DNA of 59,458 bases from positions 1 through 59,458 of the forward strand of contig JAGAKZ010000044.1 of NCBI GenBank assembly GCA_017848115.1. The letters run 5' to 3'. The number at the start of each line of letters is the position of its first letter. Position 1 is the first letter of the stretch. The DNA is from Oscillospiraceae bacterium. GTDB lineage: Bacteria; Bacillota; Clostridia; Oscillospirales; Ruminococcaceae. Both the position numbers and the translations under genes were made by a program. The notes beneath the pieces were generated by a model. The model was not told the DNA's origin, searched no databases, and worked only from the letters and a program-made list of their open reading frames with translations. This document shows positions 1-8,476 of this stretch, piece by piece.

Positions 1-28
1 TTATTACCGGCTCCTCTAAAAGAGGTGC

Positions 29-448
29 TTACATATGAGTATCCTCGATTTTGCTCTCCTCTGCTTGCTCTCTTATGTAATTTTTAATTGTTTCTTCATT
101 GATATTGCCAATTGTCGTTACATAGTATCCTCTTGCCCAGAATGATCTGTTCCATTTACTTCCCATTTCTGGGTGTTTATCATATATCATCAGGGCTGAC
201 TTTCCCTTTAAGTACCCTACAAATTCTGATATACTTAATTTTGGCGGAATACTCACGCATAAATGAACATGATCTGAACACACTGCTCCTTCTATTATTT
301 CTACCTTCTTGTATTCACACAACCTTTTTATGATATCTTTCATCTCTACCTTATATTTCCCAAACATCACCTTTTTTCTGTATTTCGGTATAAATACTAT
401 GTGGTATTGACAACTCCACCTTGTGTGTGATAAACTTTTATTGTCCAT
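29..448 (-). CDS. tnpA: IS200/IS605 family transposase TnpA
   Basis: Full-length 139-aa Y1 transposase that cuts and joins single-stranded ends of the element through a phosphotyrosine intermediate. The HUH motif is visible as DHVHLCVSIPP (about residues 59-69), and the candidate nucleophilic Tyr is in YIREQ near the C-terminus. The WNRSFWARGYYV block is typical of the family. Length matches intact IS200 TnpA and there is no internal stop, so it may be active. The ATG at 448 is preceded by an AGGAGG ribosome site that is buried in the hairpin described at 454-510. No partner TnpB is adjacent. Confidence 0.93.
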   Translation of the reverse strand: MDNKSLSHTRWSCQYHIVFIPKYRKKVMFGKYKVEMKDIIKRLCEYKKVEIIEGAVCSDHVHLCVSIPPKLSISEFVGYLKGKSALMIYDKHPEMGSKWNRSFWARGYYVTTIGNINEETIKNYIREQAEESKIEDTHM

Positions 449-453
449 TGGAC

Positions 454-510
454 GCCTCCTGTGATTTTTACTTTGGCTTGCGACACCATTGTTATTATAT
501 CACAGGAGGC
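454..510 (-). promoter_or_regulatory. Translation-attenuating hairpin in the tnpA leader
   Basis: A perfect 12-bp inverted repeat (454-465 with 499-510) lies immediately upstream of the tnpA ATG. The tnpA-proximal arm contains the AGGAGG ribosome-binding site, so in the mRNA the hairpin would occlude ribosome entry. SD sequestration is a known way IS200 keeps transposase expression low; its presence here is read directly from the pairing. Confidence 0.75.
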
Positions 511-581
511 TTTTTATGTCTTGACACCCGACACGTCTTTTTCCAATCTCCCCAGCATAGCTGGGGGTTTAATATATTCAA

Positions 582-1907
582 TCATTCAACATCTCTGAGC
601 ATACCCATCAAATCATTAATATCAAAAAAATTATACCCTGCACTGTTTTTCTGGATAAAAAGATTATCGCACTTATACAATATACCATATTCAACTCCTA
701 CAGCCGAATATTCGCCATTATCTCTGCTTGCTACAAAAAAAGCATATTCTTTACCGAGCATTGGTTTTTCTTCGCTGATTGCCATCATTTTATAACAGGT
801 ATTATCAATGTCAATATTTTCATCAGACAAAACATCTTTATCTGATACTTCTATCATATCACGTGCCGAAATATATCCGCCTGCTGTAATTATTTCAACA
901 CGCTCGCCGGGGCTTACTATTCCATTTGCGTCATCTGAAACTGTAATACTGATTATCGTTTCAGCATTTCTGCCTGTTTCATAATTTCCCGATGGTCTGT
1001 ACGACAAACTTTCTACTGTTCCTGTTATAATATTTTCTGAATTTTTAGCTATATTTTCGATTTTATCAAAATCACATGGAAGATTATATACAAGAATCTT
1101 TTCAATTATCGTCTTTTCTTTAAATTCATCAGGAACAGCAGGTATTTCAAATATTTTTTCAGGAACCGGTTCGTTATTTTTCCAAACACCTTCTGTTGTA
1201 ACGTCCTCAATTTTACATGGTATAAGATTTGATGACAGTAAAGAACTATTTTCAGGCTGTACAGCACTACAAACAGTATTATAAACTTCGTCTGATATAC
1301 TATACTTTGATATATCCCCATCTTTTTCATAATCAACAGTATAGTCGCTGTAAAAAATCAATCTGAAAGGCTGACCGTCATTATATATAAAAACAGAGTA
1401 TGCTTCACCATCGGGACGAGGTTTATTTATATCTGCTTTTTCCCACTTTGCAAAATTAAAAGCAAATGCAAGCTTTTCAACAACATCATCTGTTATATCA
1501 AGCAGATATGGAGCATATGCAGGCGCCATGCATCTTACCTTGTCGCCTGATATATCTCCAAATGGTGCAGAGATCTCCAAAACGGGATTTTTTTGTTCTG
1601 TATTATCAGGAAATGCAGATGACGGACTTTCAGAATTTTTCATGGTTTCAAGTCTGATTCCTATTACTGTAACTACCAGCAATGCAGAAACAGTAGCAAG
1701 TATTTTGAACCATATATTCATTTTACTTTTTGAAACTACTGTTATATAGTTCTCACTTTTTTCTGTTCTTTCTTTATATATTTTCTCTGTCTTATCAAAA
1801 AGTCTCAGAAATTCTTCCTCATCAACCGGAGGATATTGTTCTGAAAGTATTTTAATCGTTTCGTTATCTGCATTTTCTAACAAATTGAGATTTAATTTTT
1901 TCTTCAT
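582..1907 (-). CDS. Membrane-anchored anti-sigma-like protein, partner of the ECF sigma factor
   Basis: 441-aa protein with a charged cytoplasmic N-terminus of about 65 residues, one transmembrane helix around residues 68-84 and a roughly 350-residue extracytoplasmic part. I do not recognise the outer domain; it has no zinc-binding HxxxCxxC anti-sigma motif. The gene starts 12 bp after the ECF sigma gene ends, so the two are probably co-transcribed. That arrangement and the single-helix topology suggest it holds the sigma factor inactive and senses an envelope signal (inference). Its 3' end is next to the IS200 element but the reading frame is intact. Confidence 0.6.
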   Translation of the reverse strand: MKKKLNLNLLENADNETIKILSEQYPPVDEEEFLRLFDKTEKIYKERTEKSENYITVVSKSKMNIWFKILATVSALLVVTVIGIRLETMKNSESPSSAFPDNTEQKNPVLEISAPFGDISGDKVRCMAPAYAPYLLDITDDVVEKLAFAFNFAKWEKADINKPRPDGEAYSVFIYNDGQPFRLIFYSDYTVDYEKDGDISKYSISDEVYNTVCSAVQPENSSLLSSNLIPCKIEDVTTEGVWKNNEPVPEKIFEIPAVPDEFKEKTIIEKILVYNLPCDFDKIENIAKNSENIITGTVESLSYRPSGNYETGRNAETIISITVSDDANGIVSPGERVEIITAGGYISARDMIEVSDKDVLSDENIDIDNTCYKMMAISEEKPMLGKEYAFFVASRDNGEYSAVGVEYGILYKCDNLFIQKNSAGYNFFDINDLMGMLRDVE

Positions 1908-1919
1908 GCGTTTTCCTCC

Positions 1920-2483
1920 TCACAGAAAGATATCATTTTTTTTGAGAATCTTTTTCAATTTAAATACAGCCCGACTGCTCCTTACTCTGACGTTTTCAGG
2001 AGACAAAGAAACTATTTTGGCAATCTCTACGGCAGAACGACCATAATAATATTTTTGAATAATAATAGTAGAATCGGGCTCACCAAGCTCAGATATTGCT
2101 TTAAGTATTATTCTTCGCAGTTCATTATTATCATTTTCTTTTTCGATATCACATTCGTCAGCAATTTGTTCTGCCGTTTTGTCATCTATAGGAACTGTAT
2201 CAGAACGACTCATATTTTTTCTGTACAAATCAGCCGACTTACGTCTTGCAACAGTTCCTATAAACCCGGAAATATCACCGCTTAGTTCCTTTTGGGTATC
2301 ATAATAAATATAGACATCAGCAAATACATCACACACGCAGTCTTCTATATCTTCATGACTCGAACAGCTTCTTAGCCTGTTGAAAACTATAGTATAAACA
2401 TAGTTAAAATAAGTTTTAAACAATTCCATATGTGCCTGTCTTGGAGAAACCTTTATTTTATTACGAAATTCCTCATGTGTCAT
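1920..2483 (-). CDS. ECF-type RNA polymerase sigma factor
   Basis: About 187 aa, the usual ECF size. Region 2 is seen in the stretch beginning ELFKTYFNYVYTIVFNRL, and the region 4 helix-turn-helix in SAVEIAKIVSLSPENVRVR, where polymerase would be directed to the -35 element. I start it at the ATG at 2483 because a strong GAGGGGG ribosome site lies about 7 nt upstream; the reading frame could extend to a GTG at 2525 but that has no ribosome site. The gene leads a two-gene unit with the membrane protein ending at 582. Specific promoter targets cannot be told from the window. Confidence 0.85.
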   Translation of the reverse strand: MTHEEFRNKIKVSPRQAHMELFKTYFNYVYTIVFNRLRSCSSHEDIEDCVCDVFADVYIYYDTQKELSGDISGFIGTVARRKSADLYRKNMSRSDTVPIDDKTAEQIADECDIEKENDNNELRRIILKAISELGEPDSTIIIQKYYYGRSAVEIAKIVSLSPENVRVRSSRAVFKLKKILKKNDIFL

Positions 2484-2619
2484 ATGAAGCACCCCCTCTA
2501 CAAATGTATTTATTATCGCTTTCACTATATCTATTCTTTATTATATTGCATTTCATAACAGTTTTAAAAAAATTTTTTTATTTTCAACAACACAAAAAAC
2601 ACCATAGCAACAAATAATA

Positions 2620-2648
2620 TTGACTTTTGCACTTTATTGTAGTAAAAT
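2620..2648 (+). promoter_or_regulatory. Sigma-A promoter for the AMP-dependent ligase
   Basis: TTGACT (2620-2625), 17-nt spacer, TAAAAT (2643-2648). It lies about 30 bp before the ATG at 2680, giving a very short leader. Confidence 0.6.
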
Positions 2649-2679
2649 TGATTATAGTAACTAATTTCAGAAAGGAAAA

Positions 2680-4320
2680 ATGGCTATGCCTATCACACAA
2701 TTACTAGAAAACAACGCCCAGAAATACGGCGATGAAATAGCACTCGTTGAAATCAACCCTGAAGTACAGGAAGTACGACGTGTTACATGGAAAGAATACG
2801 AACTCATCGAAGCAGGTTCTACCGAAACATACCGTCGTGAAATCACATGGAGTGTTTTCAACGAAAAAGCAAACAGATGCGCAAACCTTCTTTTGAGCCG
2901 TGGTATCAAAAAGGGCGATAAAGTCGGTATACTCCTTATGAACGGTCTTGAATGGCTCCCTGTATACTTCGGTATTCTCAAAACAGGCGCTCTTGCAGTT
3001 CCGCTCAACTATCGCTATACTTCTTCAGAAATCAAATACTGTCTCGACCTTGCAGATATAAACGCTCTTGTATTCGGTCCGGAATTTATCGGACGTATGG
3101 AAGAAATATGCGATACTATACCGGCTGTAAAACTTCTTTTCTATGTTGGCGATAACTGTCCTACATTTGCAGAAAATTATCTTCACCTTGCTGCAAATCA
3201 TTCAAGCGCCGCTCCTGAGATAGAGCTTAATGATTCTGACTATGCAGCTATTTATTTTTCTTCAGGAACTACAGGATTTCCGAAAGCTATACTTCATGAC
3301 CATGCAAGCCTTGTACACTCATGTAAAGTAGAACAGAACCATCACGGTCAGACACACGATGACGTATTTCTCTGTATTCCGCCTCTATACCATACAGGCG
3401 CTAAAATGCACTGGTTCGGCAGTCTTATTTCCGGAGGAAAAGCCGTTCTTCTCAAAGGAATAAAACCTGAAAACATTCTCAGAACAGTTTCAGAAGAAAA
3501 ATGTTCAATAGTATGGTTGCTAGTGCCGTGGGCTCAGGATATACTTGATGCTATAGACAGCAAGCAAGTGGATATAAGCAAGTTTGACCTTTCAAAATGG
3601 CGTCTTATGCATATCGGTGCTCAGCCGGTACCTCCAAGCCTTATAAAACGCTGGAAAAATATTTTCCCTGAACATAAGTATGATACAAACTACGGTCTTA
3701 GTGAATCTATAGGTCCGGGTTGCGTTCATCTCGGAATGGACAATATACATAAAGTTGGTGCTATCGGCATCGCAGGCTATGGCTGGGAAGTACGCATTGT
3801 TGATGAAAACAGAAATACTGTTTCAAGAGGCGAAGTCGGTGAACTTGCTGTCAAGGGCCCCGGTGTCATGAAATGCTACTACAAAGACGAAAAAGCTACA
3901 AACGAAGTTCTTGCAGACGGCTGGCTCTTTACAGGAGATATGGCACAGGAAGACGAAGACGGATTTATCTTCCTTGTTGACCGTAAAAAAGATGTTATCA
4001 TCAGTGGTGGTGAAAATATCTATCCTGTTCAGATCGAAGACTTCCTCCGTTCAAATATAAATATAAAAGACGTTGCAGTTATAGGACTTCCGCATCAGCG
4101 TCTCGGAGAAATCACTGCAGCTATCATAGAACTCAAACCGGAATGCACCTGCACAGAAGAAGACGTAAATCTCTTCTGCAAGTCACTTCCAAGATACAAA
4201 CGTCCTCATAAGATAATATTTGCTGACGTTCCAAGAAACCCCACAGGAAAAATCGAAAAACCAAAACTCAGAAAAATTTACTGCGGTGAAAGTCTTGTTG
4301 CTTCACAGATAAAAAATTAA
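2680..4320 (+). CDS. Class I adenylate-forming enzyme (AMP-dependent acyl-CoA synthetase family)
   Basis: 546 aa. It should activate a carboxylic acid to an acyl-adenylate and transfer it to a thiol, usually CoA; the acid is not identifiable. Family signatures are in the expected order: the phosphate-binding loop SSGTTGFPK (about 193-201), NYGLSES (about 339), the hinge region GWLFTGD and DRKKDVIISGGENIYP, and the catalytic lysine in PTGKIEKPK near residue 521. Residues 33-55 contain an extra segment beginning RRVTWKEYELIEAG whose start is echoed by RREITWSVFNEKA right after it, as if a short stretch had been duplicated. Start is the first ATG after AAAGG; the second ATG at 2686 is equally possible. 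Stand-alone gene with its own promoter and terminator. Confidence 0.88.
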   Translation: MAMPITQLLENNAQKYGDEIALVEINPEVQEVRRVTWKEYELIEAGSTETYRREITWSVFNEKANRCANLLLSRGIKKGDKVGILLMNGLEWLPVYFGILKTGALAVPLNYRYTSSEIKYCLDLADINALVFGPEFIGRMEEICDTIPAVKLLFYVGDNCPTFAENYLHLAANHSSAAPEIELNDSDYAAIYFSSGTTGFPKAILHDHASLVHSCKVEQNHHGQTHDDVFLCIPPLYHTGAKMHWFGSLISGGKAVLLKGIKPENILRTVSEEKCSIVWLLVPWAQDILDAIDSKQVDISKFDLSKWRLMHIGAQPVPPSLIKRWKNIFPEHKYDTNYGLSESIGPGCVHLGMDNIHKVGAIGIAGYGWEVRIVDENRNTVSRGEVGELAVKGPGVMKCYYKDEKATNEVLADGWLFTGDMAQEDEDGFIFLVDRKKDVIISGGENIYPVQIEDFLRSNINIKDVAVIGLPHQRLGEITAAIIELKPECTCTEEDVNLFCKSLPRYKRPHKIIFADVPRNPTGKIEKPKLRKIYCGESLVASQIKN

Positions 4321-4334
4321 ATAAATAAAAATTT

Positions 4335-4378
4335 ACTGCAAGCTCGATATTAAACTCTCAGGCTTGCAGTTTTTTTGA
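4335..4378. terminator. Bidirectional intrinsic terminator
   Basis: A 9-bp perfect stem (4335-4343 with 4362-4370) is followed by seven T on the plus strand. On the minus strand it lies just past the stop of the HAD gene at 4397 and is followed by an A/T-rich tract, so it can serve both convergent genes. Confidence 0.85.
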
Positions 4379-4396
4379 TTTTAAATTTATTTTTTA

Positions 4397-5023
4397 TTAC
4401 AGGAATATTTTCTTTATATCGGAAATACTATCTATTATATAATCATACTCTTGTACATTTCCAAAACCATAACTTGCATATACAAAAGGAATACCGGCAT
4501 CTACAGCAGACTGTCTGTCTCCTGCTGTGTCACCTACATAAACTGCATTTTTAAGATTATTTCTTGAGATTATCAGTTTATTGTTTTCGCCCTTTGACAG
4601 ACCAGTTTTACCTAAACATTCTATATCGTCAAAATATTTTTCAAGACCATGAGCGGTAAAGAAACTCTCAATATATCCGTCCTGACAGTTACTCACTATA
4701 AACAGTCTGTATTTTTCTGAAAGTTTTTTAAGTGTATCCTCAAGTTCCGGATATAATACACCTCCGTGCACGGAGAGATATTCATTTTCCAGGTCACAAC
4801 ATTCTTTCATAAGTTTTTTTCTCATATCCTCAGAAAGCTTGGGAAAAAGTTTTAACCCTATCTCATCAAGTGCAAGCCCCATACAACTATGAAGGTCGTC
4901 AACAGTGATTTTTCTGTCAACTTCAGGATATTTTCCTATAACCTGTTCCCAGGTACCGCATATACCTTCGGCAGAGTCCCAGAGAGTACCGTCAAGATCA
5001 AATATTATACCATCAAAATTCAT
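4397..5023 (-). CDS. HAD-superfamily hydrolase, phosphoglycolate-phosphatase-like
   Basis: 208-aa soluble HAD phosphatase of the beta-phosphoglucomutase/Gph type. Motif I is FDLDGTLWDS at residues 8-17 (nucleophile Asp and acid/base Asp), motif II is the Ser of FIVSNCQDG, and motif IV is GDTAGDRQSA with the metal-binding acidic pair. The cap domain lies between motifs I and II. A clear GAAAGGAA ribosome site precedes the ATG. It stands alone between two convergent/divergent neighbours, so its substrate cannot be deduced from context. Confidence 0.85.
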   Translation of the reverse strand: MNFDGIIFDLDGTLWDSAEGICGTWEQVIGKYPEVDRKITVDDLHSCMGLALDEIGLKLFPKLSEDMRKKLMKECCDLENEYLSVHGGVLYPELEDTLKKLSEKYRLFIVSNCQDGYIESFFTAHGLEKYFDDIECLGKTGLSKGENNKLIISRNNLKNAVYVGDTAGDRQSAVDAGIPFVYASYGFGNVQEYDYIIDSISDIKKIFL

Positions 5024-5208
5024 ACCATAGTTCCTTTCAATTAAAATAATAATTTACATACAACAATTATATCACATTTTTCACGTTTTTTAAAATATAA
5101 AATTAGCAATTGCTTACCTAATTAAAAGTTTAGGCACAATGAATAAAAATTACATTTTTTCAACATTAAATTTGCACATTTAATAGCCAAAAAAATTAAA
5201 AAACAATC

Positions 5209-5237
5209 TTTAAAAATAATTTGTGATATGATATAAT
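5209..5237 (+). promoter_or_regulatory. Extended -10 promoter for the phosphoglucomutase gene
   Basis: TATAAT at 5232-5237 preceded by TGA at 5229-5231 (extended -10), with a weak -35 TTTAAA 17 nt upstream. The surrounding 270 bp are gene-free and AT-rich. Confidence 0.55.
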
Positions 5238-5291
5238 ATTAATCGAGAGTATATTTTTTAACCACGATTTTATCAGAGGAGTAGTATAATT

Positions 5292-7007
5292 ATGAATGAG
5301 ATGCAGTTGTACGACTTATGGATTCAGAAAGCTATAGATGACAAGGATCTTCAGGATGAACTTGTTTCAATCAAAGGTGACTCTGATGCCATAAAAGACA
5401 GATTTTACAGGGACCTTGAATTTGGAACAGGCGGACTCAGAGGAGTAATAGGTGCCGGAACATACCGACTCAACATCTACACTATCCGCAGAGCTACTCA
5501 GGGGCTGGCAGATTATATAAATGGTTCTTACACAAACGGCAGTGTTGCTATCGCTTACGACAGCAGAATCAAATCTGATGTGTTCGCAAAAACTGCAGCA
5601 GGTGTCCTTGCAGCTAACGGTATAAAGGTCCACATTTACAAGGAACTCATGCCTACACCTATGCTTTCTTTTGCAGTACGTGCATTGAAATGCAGTGCAG
5701 GTATCGTAGTAACAGCAAGTCACAATCCTGCAAAGTATAACGGTTATAAAGTTTATGGCGATGACGGTTGCCAGATCACACTTGAAGTTGCCGAAACAGT
5801 AATAAATAAAATCGGTGCTGTTGATATGTTTGAAGGACCTAAATTCATATCATTTGAAGAAGGCCTTGCAAACGGCATGATCGAATATATCGGTCAGGAC
5901 GTTATCGAAGATTATTATAAAAACGTTATTTCACAGGGAATCCATACAGATCTCGTAAAGGACAGCGGTCTCAAAGTTGTTTATACACCACTCAACGGTA
6001 CAGGTAACAAACCTGTAAGAGCTGTACTTGATAAGATAGGTATAAAAGATGTAACAGTAGTTCCGGAACAGGAAAACCCTGACGGAAACTTTACAACATG
6101 TTCATACCCTAACCCGGAAATAAGAGAAGCACTCGAACTTGGTCTTAAACTTTCATATGAAGTAAAACCTGACCTTCTTCTTGCAACAGACCCTGATGCA
6201 GACCGTGTAGGAATAGCAGTTCCTGACGGCGACGAATATGTACTTTTCAGCGGTAACGAAGTAGGCGCTATGCTTCTCGAATACATCTGCGAAGAAAGAA
6301 TAAAACTCGGCACTATGCCACAAAAACCAATAGCTATAAAAACTATCGTAACAACTCAGATAGCTACAGCTATTGCTAAAAACTACAACGTAGAACTTAT
6401 CGATGTTCTCACAGGATTTAAGTTTATCGGTGAACAGATAGGTTTCCTTGAAGAAAAGGGCGAAGAAAACAGATATATATTCGGATTTGAAGAAAGCTAC
6501 GGCTATCTTGCAGGTTCATATGTAAGAGACAAAGACGCAGTTGTTGCATCTATGCTCATCTGCGAAATGGCTGCATACTACAGAACATGCGGTATCTCAC
6601 TTATAGAAGCAAGAGCAAGAATGTACAAGAAATACGGCGTTTACAAGCACCAGCTCAAGAGCTTTACATGTGAAGGTATAACAGGTATGGAAAGAATGAA
6701 AGAAATCATGTCTTCACTCCGTACACAGACACCTGAAAGCTTAGGCGGTCTTAAACTTATCGCATTCTCCGACTACATGGCAAGTGAAACTGTTGATAAG
6801 GTAACAGGAGCAAAAACAAAGATCGAACTTCCTAAGTCCGATGTTCTCGTTTTCACACTTGAAAACAACGCTTCTGTAATAATCAGACCTTCCGGTACCG
6901 AACCAAAGATCAAGGTTTACTACACTACAACAGGTGAAACTCATGAAGTTGCTACAGCTTCTTATGAAAAGATAGACGAAGAATTCAGAAAAGTTCTTGG
7001 TTTCTAA
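5292..7007 (+). CDS. Phospho-sugar mutase (phosphoglucomutase/phosphomannomutase family)
   Basis: 571-aa alpha-D-phosphohexomutase that shifts phosphate between C1 and C6 of glucose or mannose, linking glycolysis to polysaccharide precursors. All four functional loops are present: the phosphoserine loop VVTASHNPAKYNGYKVYG (Ser about residue 142), the Mg2+ loop DPDADRVG (about 300), the sugar-binding loop GFEESYGYL (about 397) and the phosphate-binding loop RPSGTEPKIKV (about 532). The length matches the PgcA-type Firmicute enzyme. GAGGAG lies 8 nt before the ATG. Single-gene unit bounded by a promoter and a terminator. Confidence 0.93.
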   Translation: MNEMQLYDLWIQKAIDDKDLQDELVSIKGDSDAIKDRFYRDLEFGTGGLRGVIGAGTYRLNIYTIRRATQGLADYINGSYTNGSVAIAYDSRIKSDVFAKTAAGVLAANGIKVHIYKELMPTPMLSFAVRALKCSAGIVVTASHNPAKYNGYKVYGDDGCQITLEVAETVINKIGAVDMFEGPKFISFEEGLANGMIEYIGQDVIEDYYKNVISQGIHTDLVKDSGLKVVYTPLNGTGNKPVRAVLDKIGIKDVTVVPEQENPDGNFTTCSYPNPEIREALELGLKLSYEVKPDLLLATDPDADRVGIAVPDGDEYVLFSGNEVGAMLLEYICEERIKLGTMPQKPIAIKTIVTTQIATAIAKNYNVELIDVLTGFKFIGEQIGFLEEKGEENRYIFGFEESYGYLAGSYVRDKDAVVASMLICEMAAYYRTCGISLIEARARMYKKYGVYKHQLKSFTCEGITGMERMKEIMSSLRTQTPESLGGLKLIAFSDYMASETVDKVTGAKTKIELPKSDVLVFTLENNASVIIRPSGTEPKIKVYYTTTGETHEVATASYEKIDEEFRKVLGF

Positions 7008-7026
7008 TAATTTATAATCAAACGAT

Positions 7027-7065
7027 AAAAAGACCACTTGTTTATTATATGAGTGGTCTTTTTTC
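7027..7065 (+). terminator. Intrinsic terminator after the phosphoglucomutase gene
   Basis: An 11-bp stem (7027-7037 with 7052-7062) with a 14-nt loop, followed by a T-run. Confidence 0.85.
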
Positions 7066-7155
7066 AAAAATATATATGTGATTTATTTGTAAAACAACAA
7101 TATTAGAAACAACGGAGCTATAAATGAATATAACATACTTATACGGAGGTATACT

Positions 7156-7320
7156 ATGAAGAAAAACAGCAGAAAAATTGCAGGTGTGATAATATTGCTA
7201 GCAGGAATTGCAGAACTGGTGATCGGAATAAGCAAAGTAACATTTTCTACAATACTTATCGGCATCTGCTTTTGCATAATAGGTTGTCTTTATTTCTTTG
7301 AAAAGAAAAACATATCATAA
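7156..7320 (+). CDS. Small two-helix membrane protein (54 aa)
   Basis: A 54-codon frame with a near-perfect ribosome site (CGGAGGT, 5 nt before the ATG). The protein begins MKKNSRK, has two hydrophobic segments (about residues 8-24 and 29-46) separated by a short turn, and ends with a basic tail FFEKKNIS. This positive-inside hairpin topology is typical of real small membrane proteins. I do not recognise a family. It is short enough to be missed by length-cut gene callers. It lies alone between the pgm terminator and the rpmE promoter. Confidence 0.6.
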   Translation: MKKNSRKIAGVIILLAGIAELVIGISKVTFSTILIGICFCIIGCLYFFEKKNIS

Positions 7321-7411
7321 ATCTCAAAATCTACGACAAAATAAACAATTTCTCACTATATTCACACTTGAAATTTGTTCGAAATATTTTTTATCTTTTT
7401 TTGAAAAACTA

Positions 7412-7440
7412 TTGACTTTTTTATTTATAAATGTTATAAT
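7412..7440 (+). promoter_or_regulatory. Strong sigma-A promoter for rpmE
   Basis: TTGACT (7412-7417), 17-nt spacer, TATAAT (7435-7440) with a TG extended -10 at 7432-7433. It leaves a leader of about 95 nt before rpmE. Confidence 0.85.
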
Positions 7441-7539
7441 AAATTCTACAAGTGAATTATCGATAGTACTACTGTCTAAAGAAACTGATGGGCTACTATG
7501 TTAATCATAATAGTTTTTTAGAAGAGAGGTGTCTTATTG

Positions 7540-7740
7540 ATGAAAAAGGATTTACATCCAAGTTTTGAAAAAGCAACAATTACATGTGCTTGTGGTAACG
7601 TAATTGAAACACGTTCAACAAAAGGCGATATCAAAGTTGAAATCTGTTCAAAATGCCACCCATTCTTTACAGGCAAACAGAAACTTATTGATACAGGCGG
7701 TCGTGTAGACAGATTCAAGAAGCGTTTCAATAAGAACTAA
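7540..7740 (+). CDS. rpmE: 50S ribosomal protein L31, zinc-binding form
   Basis: 66-aa L31. The zinc-binding cysteines are seen as TCACGN and CSKCHPF (the C+ form), and the C-terminal [12 protein letters not shown] is diagnostic. I start at the ATG at 7540, giving the usual MKKDLHP N-terminus; a TTG one codon upstream is less likely. AGAGAGG precedes it. The roughly 95-nt leader between promoter and start could carry feedback regulation, but I see only weak pairing in it. Confidence 0.97.
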   Translation: MKKDLHPSFEKATITCACGNVIETRSTKGDIKVEICSKCHPFFTGKQKLIDTGGRVDRFKKRFNKN

Positions 7741-7754
7741 GTTCTATCACAAAC

Positions 7755-7784
7755 AGGGTGACTTATATACAGTCGCCCTTTTTA
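7755..7784 (+). terminator. Intrinsic terminator after rpmE
   Basis: A 9-bp stem with one wobble (7755-7763 with 7771-7779), followed by TTTTTATTATT. Confidence 0.85.
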
Positions 7785-7809
7785 TTATTATGGAAAGGTT
7801 TTGAAAATT

Positions 7810-8439
7810 ATGGGGTATAAAACCATACGTAAACAACATAATATAACCTTTACAGAACGCCGTTCAGAGTTTATCGCATATATCTGCCCTGTCAAAACAA
7901 ATGATGAAGCTGTTGATTTTATTAATTCGATCAAAGCCATGCATCGAAAAGCAACTCACAATGTATATGCCTATATCCTGAGAGAAAACAATATCACAAG
8001 ATATTCCGATGATGGAGAACCACAAGGTACCGCAGGAGTTCCCGTACTTGATATACTTCAGAAAAATGGACTTACAGACGTGTGCTGCGTAGTTACAAGA
8101 TATTTCGGCGGAATTCTTTTAGGTGGCGGAGGGCTTGTACGTGCTTATTCAACATCTGCAAAACTTGTTGTTGAAGATGCCGGTATACTGGATATGTGCG
8201 AGTGTTACAGAACCGAGATACATATGGACTATAATATGTACAGCAAGGTATCATATTTTCTGCCTCAGTACGAGATCAAAGAACTTTCTTCAAAGTTTGA
8301 AGACGAAGTTTTTATGGAAGTGCTTGTAAAAGAACAATATTTTGAACCGCTAAGAGCAAAACTTATTGACGTGTCAAACGGTAAGATAGATATAGAAAAA
8401 TCCGAAAAATTATTCGAAGATTTTTCGGAAATGGCATAA
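7810..8439 (+). CDS. YigZ/IMPACT family protein
   Basis: 209 aa. The hallmark block of the UPF0029/IMPACT N-terminal domain is present, SDDGEPQGTAGVPVLDIL followed by VVTRYFGGILLGGGGLVRAYS. A C-terminal DUF1949-like ferredoxin-fold region follows. The family is linked to translation control; no enzymatic role is established. I choose the ATG at 7810 over the TTG at 7801 because AAAGG at 7793-7797 is too close to the TTG. It lies 37 bp before dnaG and may be transcribed with it. Confidence 0.9.
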   Translation: MGYKTIRKQHNITFTERRSEFIAYICPVKTNDEAVDFINSIKAMHRKATHNVYAYILRENNITRYSDDGEPQGTAGVPVLDILQKNGLTDVCCVVTRYFGGILLGGGGLVRAYSTSAKLVVEDAGILDMCECYRTEIHMDYNMYSKVSYFLPQYEIKELSSKFEDEVFMEVLVKEQYFEPLRAKLIDVSNGKIDIEKSEKLFEDFSEMA

Positions 8440-8476
8440 CAAATGATTTTCAGGATTTTTTATCAGGAGGATTATT

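Larger units (their letters stand above)
1..567 (-). mobile_element. IS200/IS605-type insertion sequence (single-gene, TnpA only)
   Basis: The element consists of one HUH transposase gene flanked by short subterminal hairpins instead of terminal inverted repeats, as is usual for IS200. The downstream (right-end) hairpin lies at 10-28 with one mismatch. The upstream (left-end) hairpin lies at 550-566, a 7-bp stem with a 3-nt ATA loop. No TnpB/IscB accessory gene is seen. The right boundary sits about 15 bp beyond the stop codon of the gene ending at 582, so insertion was just outside a coding region. The left boundary is at or beyond the window edge and is not resolved. Confidence 0.8.

Noticed and set aside
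582-1907. Gene disrupted by the IS element
   Set aside because: The frame ends with its own stop codon about 15 bp before the IS hairpin, so the coding sequence appears intact.
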